Source: Leptospira borgpetersenii serovar Javanica (GTDB lineage: Bacteria > Spirochaetota > Leptospiria > Leptospirales > Leptospiraceae). Taken from it: a stretch of 64,000 nucleotides of DNA. The notes beneath the pieces were generated by a model. That model was given only the letters and a program-made list of their open reading frames with translations, had not been told where the DNA came from and did not search any database. Shown here piece after piece: positions 7,278-15,549 of the stretch; position 1 is the stretch's first letter, and every line of letters begins with the position of its first letter. The position numbers and the translations under genes were made by a program. The stretch lies in NCBI RefSeq assembly GCF_003046425.1, contig NZ_QAJG01000002.1:124001-188000 (forward strand), written 5' to 3'.

Positions 7278-9539
7278 CTATAAATGAAACTTTTCCAAAC
7301 GAGTAAGAGAAATAAGAAAACCTTCTCCGTTATTTTTATGTCCCTGCCAAATTTCAGGTATAAACGATGCTTTCGGAGCTTTTTCCCTAAGTATGTTAGA
7401 AAGCATATGAAAATCTATTTCTCCTTCTCCTATTTGGAGCCCTTCGCCATCCACCCCTTTTGCATCTACAATATGTAAGTGTGCAACATATGGAGAAACT
7501 TGTTCTAGAAATTTACTAAACGGCCAGTGATAGTGATTGCAGGCTAACTTGGAATGAGAAACATCAAGGCAGATTCGAACAGAATATTGCTCACAAAATT
7601 CGACAATTTCTTCCGCAGATAAAAAAAGATTATGATATCTTTGCCCGCCAAAAAGCCAAGGAAAAGGAGGCATTGTTTGTGGAATAATTTCTACTCCCTC
7701 CGAATCCAAATCATTGAGAGATCGTACTAGATTTTCATATAATTTTCCACGAACAGTTATATTTAAAGGTTTATCCAAAGAAAAACCTCCGACATTTGTA
7801 ACAATCAAAGGTCTTTTATTTGAATTCGGAAAAAAATCTTTTAATTTTCTGGTAATATCAATTACTTTCTGAATTTCCTTCACAGACCTTCTTCTATAAT
7901 CTTCATCTTCTGTGCAAAGGTCCAACAAATGATCATTTTCAAAAAGTTCCGGGCAATGAACGACAAAATCGATATTTAATGGTTTCTTAATATACTCCGA
8001 AATATTAACGTTCAAATCTTTATAACTGAAATGAAATTCAACCAAATCCATTTCAACTTTAGATAAGATTTGCTCCAAATCATGATATCGAATTGGTAAT
8101 CCCCAGGGACGTGAAAATATAAATTTCTTTTTAAACTCAATAATATCATCTACAATATCCGACTTATAAAAGAAATCCCCTTTTTTGAAATTTCTTTTCG
8201 CGGATTTTCCGATTAATTTTTCCTTCAAATAAGGAGGTAATCCCTTACCTGGACTTCTAATATCCACCATATCCGAAGTTATGATCTCTCCAAACTTTAA
8301 GTCTCTATTAATTAATAAACTTTTACCTAAGGTTTCACGGTTCATTAATTCTCCTTGAGTTATTTGGCGAAAATTTCCGTTACCTAAAGATTCTTCTATT
8401 TGTCGAATCCCATCTACCATTTCTCTAAACTCACTTGGCAAAAGACTAACCTTGTGATCATTCCCTTCCATTTCCCTATCCAAAGTGAAATGTTTCTCGA
8501 TTACTTTAGCGCCCAAAGATACTGCCGCTAAGGCAACCAAATACCCTCTTTCATGCCCCGAATATCCAACCAAACAATTTCCTATCTTCTTTAAATGTTG
8601 AAGATATCTGAGATTTATATCCTTAAACGGCGCAGGATAAGTAGAGTTACAATGTAGTAAAATATACTGAGTTCCTAAATCCTGTAAAACTTGAATTGAA
8701 TCTATAATTTCATCCTCAGTCGACATGCCGGTAGAACAAATTACGGGCTTACCTGATTTTGCAACTAAACGCATCAATTGATGATTTGTAAAATCCGCCG
8801 AAGCAATTTTGTATGCTGGGATTCCGTATTTCTCTAATTTAAAAAAACTTTCTTCATCCCAAGGAGTACATAAAGGTATCAAAGATTCTTCGCGACAATA
8901 ATCAAAAATACGAAACAGTTCGTCGTCAGAAAGCTGAAATTTATTTAATAAATCGAGAGTGTACTGAGAGCCTAAATCTTCTTCCACGTCATTCGCATTT
9001 CCAGAATTCCTATATAAAGCGTTTAAATTTCGCATTTGAAACTTAGCGCAATCGGCTCCTGCAAGTTTAGCCTCTCGAACTAATTTTTTTGCCAATTCAA
9101 AACTTCCATTATGATTATTACCTATTTCCGCGATCACAAAAGCAGGCGAACTATGACTCAAAGAAATTCCTTCAATTAAGATTTCCTCAGAAGTTTCCTT
9201 TGCAATCGCCTCCAAAACTCCGTTTTCATTAATAAGCGGAATGATAGAAATTCTATTATTGAATGTGCTTCGAATTCTTTTAGAACTTTCAGTGATGTAT
9301 AAATACTTAAAGCTTGTATTAACAATATTTTTCACCTCCTGGTCTAAACTTCGATTCGCTACATCATCATTCAATAGCCATCTACGGAAATCTCCGTCTG
9401 TGATAACCCCCATCAATTTGTTTCCTTCCGAAACAGCAAAAATGGTTTTAGACTTATTGGTTTCAATTTTTTTGAGAGCATTTTTGATGCTATCCTCCCA
9501 AAAAACAACGTACTGAGAAATATTTTTATCGATGATCAT
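7278..9539 (-). CDS. Tri-domain fusion: CBS pair + NeuB-type synthase/SAF + xylose-isomerase-like TIM barrel
   Basis: The protein has 753 residues. Residues about 1-120 form a CBS pair (GVITDGDFRRWLL). About 130-375 is the NeuB aldolase domain, with AEIGNNHNG, GADCAKFQ, VICSTGMS, GYSGHERG and EKHFTLDREMEGNDH, the PEP-dependent condensing enzyme of nonulosonate synthesis. About 395-460 is an SAF/antifreeze-like domain (RSPGKGLPP). From about 475 to the end is a second TIM barrel of the AP-endonuclease-2/xylose-isomerase type, with LDVSHSKLA, LHIVDAKG and GEGEIDF. The architecture suggests adenylate-sensing control by CBS and a coupled epimerase/isomerase step. A plain NeuB also exists at 13568-14569. 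Start ATG chosen at 9539, 12 bp after the preceding gene. Confidence 0.88.
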   Translation of the reverse strand: MIIDKNISQYVVFWEDSIKNALKKIETNKSKTIFAVSEGNKLMGVITDGDFRRWLLNDDVANRSLDQEVKNIVNTSFKYLYITESSKRIRSTFNNRISIIPLINENGVLEAIAKETSEEILIEGISLSHSSPAFVIAEIGNNHNGSFELAKKLVREAKLAGADCAKFQMRNLNALYRNSGNANDVEEDLGSQYTLDLLNKFQLSDDELFRIFDYCREESLIPLCTPWDEESFFKLEKYGIPAYKIASADFTNHQLMRLVAKSGKPVICSTGMSTEDEIIDSIQVLQDLGTQYILLHCNSTYPAPFKDINLRYLQHLKKIGNCLVGYSGHERGYLVALAAVSLGAKVIEKHFTLDREMEGNDHKVSLLPSEFREMVDGIRQIEESLGNGNFRQITQGELMNRETLGKSLLINRDLKFGEIITSDMVDIRSPGKGLPPYLKEKLIGKSAKRNFKKGDFFYKSDIVDDIIEFKKKFIFSRPWGLPIRYHDLEQILSKVEMDLVEFHFSYKDLNVNISEYIKKPLNIDFVVHCPELFENDHLLDLCTEDEDYRRRSVKEIQKVIDITRKLKDFFPNSNKRPLIVTNVGGFSLDKPLNITVRGKLYENLVRSLNDLDSEGVEIIPQTMPPFPWLFGGQRYHNLFLSAEEIVEFCEQYSVRICLDVSHSKLACNHYHWPFSKFLEQVSPYVAHLHIVDAKGVDGEGLQIGEGEIDFHMLSNILREKAPKASFIPEIWQGHKNNGEGFLISLTRLEKFHL

Positions 9540-9551
9540 AAAGAAGTGGGA

Positions 9552-10709
9552 TTAATTTACCGTTAACTCTCTTTTTAAGGGAACATTTAATTTTTTCATT
9601 AAAGATATAAATTGAGAATTACCTGGATCGTATTCCATTAAATCTTTTACATATTTTAAGCGAGCCGCTTCCCAATCTTCATCGCTCACTTGTGTTATAT
9701 AATCCATAACTCGTTCAAATTCGGATACGTCCATTTTATTGGTCCAAAAAGGGCCGCTTTCAGGATAATCTGCCGGCCATGCAAATTTCCGAGAAGGGTC
9801 AAAAGCGCTTCTTAAAGTGAAAAAAGCCGTTCTATTCCCTCTTGCTATGGATTCGTAAACGAGAGTGGAGTCGATTCCTACAATGACCTGTGCTTGATCT
9901 ACCACGTTATATCCGCTTAAACTTTTGTTCTGAGTTAAAAAATCAAAATTTCCACTTCCAATTTTTTCTTTGAAAAACTTATATTGGTCTTCGACGTCCT
10001 TAGAATTAGAAGCTTTGATTACAAATCGAAAACCGCTCCGATCACAATAAGCGCTTAACTTATTCAATAAAAATTCTTCCGTTAAATAAAATTCATCGTA
10101 AGAAATCGATCTACCGTTTACATAAAAAAAAACACCTGAATCATTTTTAGGTCTATATTGAGAAATAAAAAGAATAGACTTATCTTTATTTTGATTTGAA
10201 ACCGAATGATAGTTATTCAAAAAACTACCGCTTCCAAATATCTTTCCCTTTAGATTCTTAGAATAGATTGCACCGATATTTTTGTTAAACAGAAACATAA
10301 AATCAACTAGAGAATCCTTAGAAATTTCCGAACCAAACTGTTCATCCAAATTTGCTCTCAATCCATTTTGTACAAGAACTGTCGTAATAGTCGGACACAT
10401 TTTTTTTAGACTATAAAACGGCCAATTATTATCGATAAAAGTCATCACAACTTTTGGCCGGACTGAATTTATATAATAAGCGTAATAATGTTTTTTAGAA
10501 ATTTGAAATGTTAAAAAGCATTTTAAAAGAATATAAAAATTAAAACTTTCCCCCCTTACGTCAAGAATCGAAACATATCGCTCATCAAGATAAAAAAAGA
10601 AATTATCCGATCCGCATCTATCAAATATGAGAACCGGCGCTCGTTTTGGTTTCACCCAAATTTTTCGCGCATTCCAAACAAAAAGGAACCTTCTAAGAAA
10701 CGTTTTCAT
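9552..10709 (-). CDS. Surface carbohydrate biosynthesis protein, possible glycosyltransferase
   Basis: The 385-residue protein resembles the 'surface carbohydrate biosynthesis protein' family found beside NeuB-fusion genes. It has VVMTFIDNNWPFYSL, VLVQNGLRA and a C-terminal GIDSTLVYESIARGNRTAFF region like the donor site of GT-B glycosyltransferases (nucleotide-sugar or CMP-sugar users). No membrane segment is obvious. It is the first gene of the repeat-bounded cassette in transcription order, 12 bp before the NeuB fusion. A plausible role is transfer of the CMP-activated sugar made by the cassette, but no activity can be assigned firmly. Confidence 0.7.
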   Translation of the reverse strand: MKTFLRRFLFVWNARKIWVKPKRAPVLIFDRCGSDNFFFYLDERYVSILDVRGESFNFYILLKCFLTFQISKKHYYAYYINSVRPKVVMTFIDNNWPFYSLKKMCPTITTVLVQNGLRANLDEQFGSEISKDSLVDFMFLFNKNIGAIYSKNLKGKIFGSGSFLNNYHSVSNQNKDKSILFISQYRPKNDSGVFFYVNGRSISYDEFYLTEEFLLNKLSAYCDRSGFRFVIKASNSKDVEDQYKFFKEKIGSGNFDFLTQNKSLSGYNVVDQAQVIVGIDSTLVYESIARGNRTAFFTLRSAFDPSRKFAWPADYPESGPFWTNKMDVSEFERVMDYITQVSDEDWEAARLKYVKDLMEYDPGNSQFISLMKKLNVPLKRELTVN

Positions 10710-10908
10710 TTCAATTTTTTTCTTTTTTTATAGCTTAGGATGATTTCAAGAATTTTAAAATCACAGAGAATGTTCAATATCATCTTGCTATATAATAGAA
10801 TCCATTTCTAAATTGATAAAATTTGACAGACATTTAATCTTTTTCCAAAAAAATCAAATCTTATCAATAAGCTTCAAAACTAGGTTATAAGAATCCTATT
10901 ATATACTT

Positions 10909-10989
10909 AGAGCGTGTCCCAAAACCATTCGATCTTATCGGAATCCTCGCGGATTGCTGCAATTGTTCCTACGTTTTGGGACAGACTCT
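10909..10989. repeat. 81-bp MITE-like repeat, copy B (right boundary of cassette)
   Basis: This is the inverted partner of 1912-1992: the same 81 bp in opposite orientation with only two visible differences. The ends (agagcgtgtcccaaaac / gttttgggacagactct) are inverted repeats. It lies in the 471-bp non-coding gap 10710-11180, which separates the NeuB-fusion cassette from the legionaminic-type genes. Confidence 0.85.
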
Positions 10990-11083
10990 TAATTATAAGA
11001 ATCTGTCCGTAAATCCACAGAGAGCGTTGTGCTGAGTGTTTGACTTTTTGACAAAGTAAACTGGAGTTTTAGGACAAACTGTA
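10990..11083. repeat. Decayed repeat adjoining copy B
   Basis: It runs from ctgtccgtaaatccacag to gttttaggacaaactgta and keeps weak inverted ends of the same family (ctgtcc... / ...ggacaaactg). It looks like an older, eroded insertion next to copy B. The remaining bases to 11180 show nothing recognisable. Confidence 0.4.
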
Positions 11084-11180
11084 AATAATTTCATTAATTC
11101 GATGATGAAACATTTTCTTATTAAAGAAAATTTTGATAACTTCTTACTACTGCACGAGTATCGCTATCCTTCAGATAAAA

Positions 11181-12236
11181 TCATTCGTTAAATAATTCTA
11201 CCCAGTCTCCTTGAGCACGTTCAAACTCTTCCATTCTCCCAATATCTAACCAATATTCATGAATTGGAAAAATGTTTATTTGTTTAGAAGACTTCAATTC
11301 TTTCTCCACGAGACTAGGCATATCTATCATTTGCCCTTTTTTGACCGATTTTACGAAATCAGGATTTAATAGATAGATACCCGCATTGACATTGAAACGT
11401 TGTATAGGCTTTTCAATAATTTCAACCACACGATGACCATTGGATTGTATAACACCATAAGGAACTTGATAATCGAATTCTCGAACGCAAATCGTCGCAA
11501 CCCCGCCTTCTTTTTCATGAAATTCCAATAAGGAAAGATAATTGAGATTAGTCAATAAATCCCCATTCATCATGAACATAGGCTGATCAATTTGATCGTG
11601 TGGCAGCAATCCGAGAGCGCCACCTGTGCCTAAAGGTTTTTCTTCATGAATGTATTCGATGCTGACATTCCAACGTTTCCCGTCTTGAAAATGATCCCTG
11701 ATTACATCCGGCATAAAATGAGTAGAAATAAAAAAGCGATGAAAGCCAGCGGCTACAAACCCCTCTAAAATTAATTCTAATATTGGTTTATTTCCGACTT
11801 TCAACATCGGCTTGGGACAATTATTAGTCAATGGATACAATCGAGTTCCAAATCCTCCAGCCATTAGAAAAACAGGATTATCAAATTTAGGTTTTTCTAA
11901 AAGACCATGTACCGTTTCTAATCCAGTTACAATGCCGTATTCATTTACAATAGGCAAATGTAAAAGATCATACTTCTCCATTTCCAAGAGCATACGCTCT
12001 TTAGGCCAATTTATATGAGCGACCTTAGGTTTAGAAGACATAACTTCACTCACTGAAATTGTAAGCTCTTTATTCTGTAGCAACGCACGTCGAATATCAC
12101 CGTCAGTAAGTGTACCTAAAAGTTTATTATTTTCATCAACGATTAAGACAATACGAAGCGCTTCTTTGTCTAAGATTTTAATAGCATCCTGTAAAGTTAA
12201 ATTAGGACTAATGAAAGTATTTCTCCAGTTTTTCAT
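11181..12236 (-). CDS. ptmE: PtmE/LegX-like CBS-domain sugar-1-phosphate nucleotidyltransferase
   Basis: The 351-residue protein has an N-terminal CBS pair (about 1-115; GTLTDGDIRRALL). A nucleotidyltransferase domain of the GT-A type follows, with the activation loop GGFGTRLYPLT (near 127-137), the lysine motif CPKPML, EKPLGTGGALG and MNGDLL. This architecture matches PtmE of Campylobacter, a glucosamine-1-phosphate guanylyltransferase that opens the GDP-linked legionaminic acid route. Its position just downstream of neuC/neuB supports that role. Whether it uses GTP or another nucleotide cannot be decided here. A 177-bp gap with nothing obvious separates it from the NeuC gene. Confidence 0.85.
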   Translation of the reverse strand: MKNWRNTFISPNLTLQDAIKILDKEALRIVLIVDENNKLLGTLTDGDIRRALLQNKELTISVSEVMSSKPKVAHINWPKERMLLEMEKYDLLHLPIVNEYGIVTGLETVHGLLEKPKFDNPVFLMAGGFGTRLYPLTNNCPKPMLKVGNKPILELILEGFVAAGFHRFFISTHFMPDVIRDHFQDGKRWNVSIEYIHEEKPLGTGGALGLLPHDQIDQPMFMMNGDLLTNLNYLSLLEFHEKEGGVATICVREFDYQVPYGVIQSNGHRVVEIIEKPIQRFNVNAGIYLLNPDFVKSVKKGQMIDMPSLVEKELKSSKQINIFPIHEYWLDIGRMEEFERAQGDWVELFNE

Positions 12237-12413
12237 ATCAGTTTTATTAAAAATGATTTAAACGTAATAAAACAATAGTCATTAATCTAAAAAGAAATTT
12301 CTTTCCTAAGGATTTTATTTTTAATTGTCTTCGATAGGAGTTCTGTTTCAAAACCGAACACTTTAGAGTTTGCGACTTTACTTATATGTTTTAAAAGAAA
12401 TAAACATTTAGGA

Positions 12414-13571
12414 TTAAAGATCAAAAAATTTCTTCTTAAGAATTCCCTGTATTTCAATCGTTTCCAATACTTTAACAATTTTCTCACTAGCTCCGCCCTC
12501 ACCGTAAGGATTGATGGTTGTAGAAAGATTTTTTTGAAAGTCAAAAGAATAAAGTTTTTTAAAGGCATTTGTGATCTCTCCCCGATTCGGCTCGCAATCG
12601 ATGATACTCTTCGCTCTCAATCTGCCTTTTTGTCGATCGCCGATATTGATTGTGCCAATTTTGAAGCTTGGCGCCTCAATTATCCCGCTGGAAGAGTTGC
12701 CTATAACCGCATCTACAAATTGCAAGCAAGACAAATAGCGGGTTTGACCAAGAGAAGTAAAATGCCATGCATTTGGGTGGTCACTAGTAAATTCCTCAAT
12801 AAGCTTAAAAATAATACGACCGTCAGTATCGGCGTTTGGCATTGTAAATATCAAACCAGTCTCTGAACTTAGAGTTTTCAAACTTGAAAGCAACTCGATC
12901 ATTTGAACTTTCGCAGTAGATGCCTCCAAAGTTACCGGATGAAACGTAATTAGCAAATTATTCTTTTTTAATTTAATATTCAGGGAGGATTCTAATTCTT
13001 CCCTTTTTAAAAGATTCGACTTTTTAATTCCGTCGACTCCCATTCCTCCAACCAAAAAAACATTAGAAGAATCTTCGCCCAACTGAATTACTCTATTACG
13101 ATATTCATTAGCTGCCACAAAGTGTAAGTGCGACATTTTTGTAATAGAATGCCTAATCCCTTCATCAAATGCTCCCTCGGTCGTTTCACCGCCGTGCAGA
13201 TGAGCTATTGGAATTCGGGAAATCAACGCGGCTGAAACTGCTGAAAGAATTTCAAATCGATCTCCCAATACGAGCACAATGTCCGGATTAAGATCGGCGA
13301 AAGCTTCCGCAAAACCGATCAACCCCAAACCCATGGATTTTGATATTCCGATCGGAGTATCGGAACTCAAAAGAATTTCTATTTTTTTATCAATATGGAA
13401 ACCATCAGTTTCTATTTCTTTGTAAGTTAATCCAAACTCCGGAGACAGATGCATCCCTGTAGCAATAATTTGTAAGGTAAGCTTAGAAGATTTCGAAATT
13501 TCTAAAATTAGCCAACGAAGCAAACCATAATCCGCACGAGTACCGGTAATAACACAGATTTTCCTTTTCAT
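12414..13571 (-). CDS. neuC: NeuC/LegG-like hydrolysing NDP-GlcNAc-type 2-epimerase
   Basis: The 385-residue protein opens with VITGTRADYGLLR (about 6-18), the signature of hydrolysing UDP-GlcNAc 2-epimerases. It continues with LVLGDRFEIL, HLHGGETTEGAFDEGIRHSITK and the C-terminal GNSSSGIIEAP nucleotide-binding loop. It removes the nucleotide while inverting C2, producing the hexosamine substrate for the NeuB synthase. It overlaps the preceding neuB by 4 bp, showing translational coupling. Only one NeuC-type enzyme exists in the window although there are two NeuB-type synthases, so the second pathway must obtain its precursor differently or share it. Confidence 0.9.
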   Translation of the reverse strand: MKRKICVITGTRADYGLLRWLILEISKSSKLTLQIIATGMHLSPEFGLTYKEIETDGFHIDKKIEILLSSDTPIGISKSMGLGLIGFAEAFADLNPDIVLVLGDRFEILSAVSAALISRIPIAHLHGGETTEGAFDEGIRHSITKMSHLHFVAANEYRNRVIQLGEDSSNVFLVGGMGVDGIKKSNLLKREELESSLNIKLKKNNLLITFHPVTLEASTAKVQMIELLSSLKTLSSETGLIFTMPNADTDGRIIFKLIEEFTSDHPNAWHFTSLGQTRYLSCLQFVDAVIGNSSSGIIEAPSFKIGTINIGDRQKGRLRAKSIIDCEPNRGEITNAFKKLYSFDFQKNLSTTINPYGEGGASEKIVKVLETIEIQGILKKKFFDL

Positions 13572-14569
13572 AACTCAATCAATTCATCAGCCTGAAAATC
13601 TTGTTTAGCTTGTTTTCCAATGATCATATCCCAATAAATAGGAGACAACCCATCACCTGGTCTCTTTGTTACAATATTTGACTCAGTAAAAATTTCACCT
13701 TTTGAAATTTTACAAGCAGCAACGATCGATTTCCTGGCTATTGGGATATTCTTTTTTTCACTTTTACTTGGTTTTTTAATTCCATCTCCCATTGATTTTT
13801 CAATATTGCGAATTGAAGAAATCATTTTTTTCAATTCATCTGGTTCGAGAGACGCTTTGTGATCCGGTCCTGGTAAATTTCGGTCCAGAGTAAAATGTTT
13901 TTCAATAATTGTCGCACCCATAGCAACAGCTGCAATCGCAACTTCTATCCCGGCTGTATGATCGGAGTATCCAACATTTACCTTAAAGGCAGATTGAATT
14001 GTAAGCATTGCAGTCAAATTTACGTCTTCATATGGGGTTGGATATTCAGTATTACAATGCAATACTGTAATCTTTTCCCTTGATGTTCCGCTTTCCTCTA
14101 AAATGGAAATTGCTTTTTCAATATCAGAAAGATTAGACATTCCAGTTGAAAGAATGATTTTTTGATTAAGGCTTCCTATTTTTTTTAAATAGGGAAGATT
14201 AGTTATTTCACCACTTGGGATTTTCCATAATGACATACCAAGTTCGATTAAAAGATCGACACTTTTCAAATCAAAAGCAGTTGAAAGAAATTGAATATTT
14301 TTCCTTTTGCAAATTTCAATCAATCGGGAGTGGTCTTGAACAGAAAGCTCCAACTTTTTTAACATTGAAACCTGCGTCCCATCTTCTTGCATATTAGATA
14401 TCTGATAATCAGCTCTCTTCGCAAACTTCGAAGCTAATTCGGTTGCATTGAATGTCTGAAACTTTACGATATCCGCACCTGCATCAAACGCAATATTGAT
14501 CAATTCCTCTGCTATACTCATATCTCCATTATGATTTACACCAGCTTCCGCGATAATTAAAGTATTCAT
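13568..14569 (-). CDS. neuB: NeuB/LegI-type nonulosonate synthase
   Basis: The protein has about 333 residues from the chosen start. Motifs: LIIAEAGVNHNGD (about 4-16), GADIVKFQT, ILSTGMS, TEYPTPYEDVN, GYSDHTAGIEV, EKHFTLDRNLPGPDHKASLEP, then a C-terminal SAF domain (KRPGDGLSP). It condenses PEP with a 6-deoxy-hexosamine to form a nonulosonic acid such as legionaminic acid. The ATG ending at 14569 is preferred because family members start just before this AEAGVNHNG segment and it falls 10 bp after the neuD stop. A longer start at 14611 would overlap neuD by 32 bp. Confidence 0.9.
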   Translation of the reverse strand: MNTLIIAEAGVNHNGDMSIAEELINIAFDAGADIVKFQTFNATELASKFAKRADYQISNMQEDGTQVSMLKKLELSVQDHSRLIEICKRKNIQFLSTAFDLKSVDLLIELGMSLWKIPSGEITNLPYLKKIGSLNQKIILSTGMSNLSDIEKAISILEESGTSREKITVLHCNTEYPTPYEDVNLTAMLTIQSAFKVNVGYSDHTAGIEVAIAAVAMGATIIEKHFTLDRNLPGPDHKASLEPDELKKMISSIRNIEKSMGDGIKKPSKSEKKNIPIARKSIVAACKISKGEIFTESNIVTKRPGDGLSPIYWDMIIGKQAKQDFQADELIEL

Positions 14570-14579
14570 AGTGGAATTA

Positions 14580-15200
14580 TCACTTTGATATGATTTTTTC
14601 ATTATCATCAATATTCTTTAATATTTTCGAGCCCATACCAACGAGACATTTTCTTCCGATATGAACTCCCTCACGAATAATAGTTCCACTCCCTATAAAA
14701 GATTCATCGCCTAATCGAACACCTCCATTTAAAATTGAAGCAGTTGCAATATGACAATGATTTCCTATTGAACAATCATGTTCAATAAGTGCTCTAGTGT
14801 TAATAATGGAATTAACACCTATATTGGCTCCTGAATTAACGATGGAATGATGCATTAAAACGCTGCCTTCTCCAATTTTTGCGTACTTCGATAGGTATCC
14901 TAAAGGTGATAAAATCATAGGCAGATTGAATTTTAGGAATTTGAGTTTATTATAAATTTCTTTACGAATTGCTAAATTTTTGATTTGTCCTACCGCAACA
15001 AATGCATTTTCTACGTTCTTCCGAATTTTGGGTAAATCAGAATCTTCACCTATAATTTCATAATCTAGCACACTCTTTCCTATTTCCTCTTTTATCCCAA
15101 TAAGACCAATAATACGAAATTTATCTTGATATTCAATTACGTCAATACATGCCTTTGAGTGACCTCCAGCGCCAATTAAGACAATATCCTTTTTATTCAT
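14580..15200 (-). CDS. NeuD/LegH/PglD-type sugar acyltransferase
   Basis: The 206-residue protein has an N-terminal Rossmann-like domain (IVLIGAGGHSKACIDVI, about 6-22) and a C-terminal left-handed beta-helix of hexapeptide repeats (IGEGSVLMHHSIVNSGANIG, IEHDCSIGNHCHIA). This is the layout of NeuD and PglD. With a LegC-like aminotransferase upstream, it most likely N-acetylates the new amino group on a UDP-4-amino sugar (LegH role), although NeuD-like O-acetylation is possible. A 350-bp non-coding gap precedes it. Confidence 0.85.
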   Translation of the reverse strand: MNKKDIVLIGAGGHSKACIDVIEYQDKFRIIGLIGIKEEIGKSVLDYEIIGEDSDLPKIRKNVENAFVAVGQIKNLAIRKEIYNKLKFLKFNLPMILSPLGYLSKYAKIGEGSVLMHHSIVNSGANIGVNSIINTRALIEHDCSIGNHCHIATASILNGGVRLGDESFIGSGTIIREGVHIGRKCLVGMGSKILKNIDDNEKIISK

Positions 15201-15549
15201 TTATTACAATTCCCAGGTCTTGGAATATTAATCAGTATTTTCTAACGATCGGACCAACAAATTTCATTTGAAGACAATTTTGACTTAAGTCTTAAAAACA
15301 ATGTAAATGCGAGTCATTTTTAGTTTTGAAAAATGTCGATTTAAAACTTTTGACAAATTTCTAAAAATATTGAAACTCTTGCGGGTTATGTCGAATCAGT
15401 CGTTTTTAAGGTTTTATAATCCCGCTGTAAATTTTTTGCTTTTTAATTAAAAGTCTACGATCTTTCAACTTCAATTACGAAAAGATAGTTTCTGATTCTT
15501 CTAATTAATAATTACTTTAATTTTCATAATTTCAATCAAATCTTACGCT
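15201..15549. other. AT-rich intergenic gap, no gene seen
   Basis: About 350 bp between neuD and the LegC-like gene. All six frames are short and the sequence is very AT-rich (for example around 15290-15370). I see no clear repeat, terminator or RNA gene. A minus-strand promoter for neuD is possible but not recognisable. Confidence 0.5.

Noticed and set aside
12287..12568. 93-codon minus-strand frame after the neuC stop
   Set aside because: It mostly overlaps the 3' end of neuC in another frame, and its tail has low-complexity Lys/Leu/Phe composition from AT-rich DNA. No family resemblance.
12534..12866. 110-codon plus-strand frame inside neuC
   Set aside because: Antisense shadow of a strongly conserved gene, with no start signal.
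15201..15549. Possible small RNA or riboswitch in the gap before the LegC-like gene
   Set aside because: Only AT-rich sequence without a convincing stem or conserved box. No support beyond the gap length.
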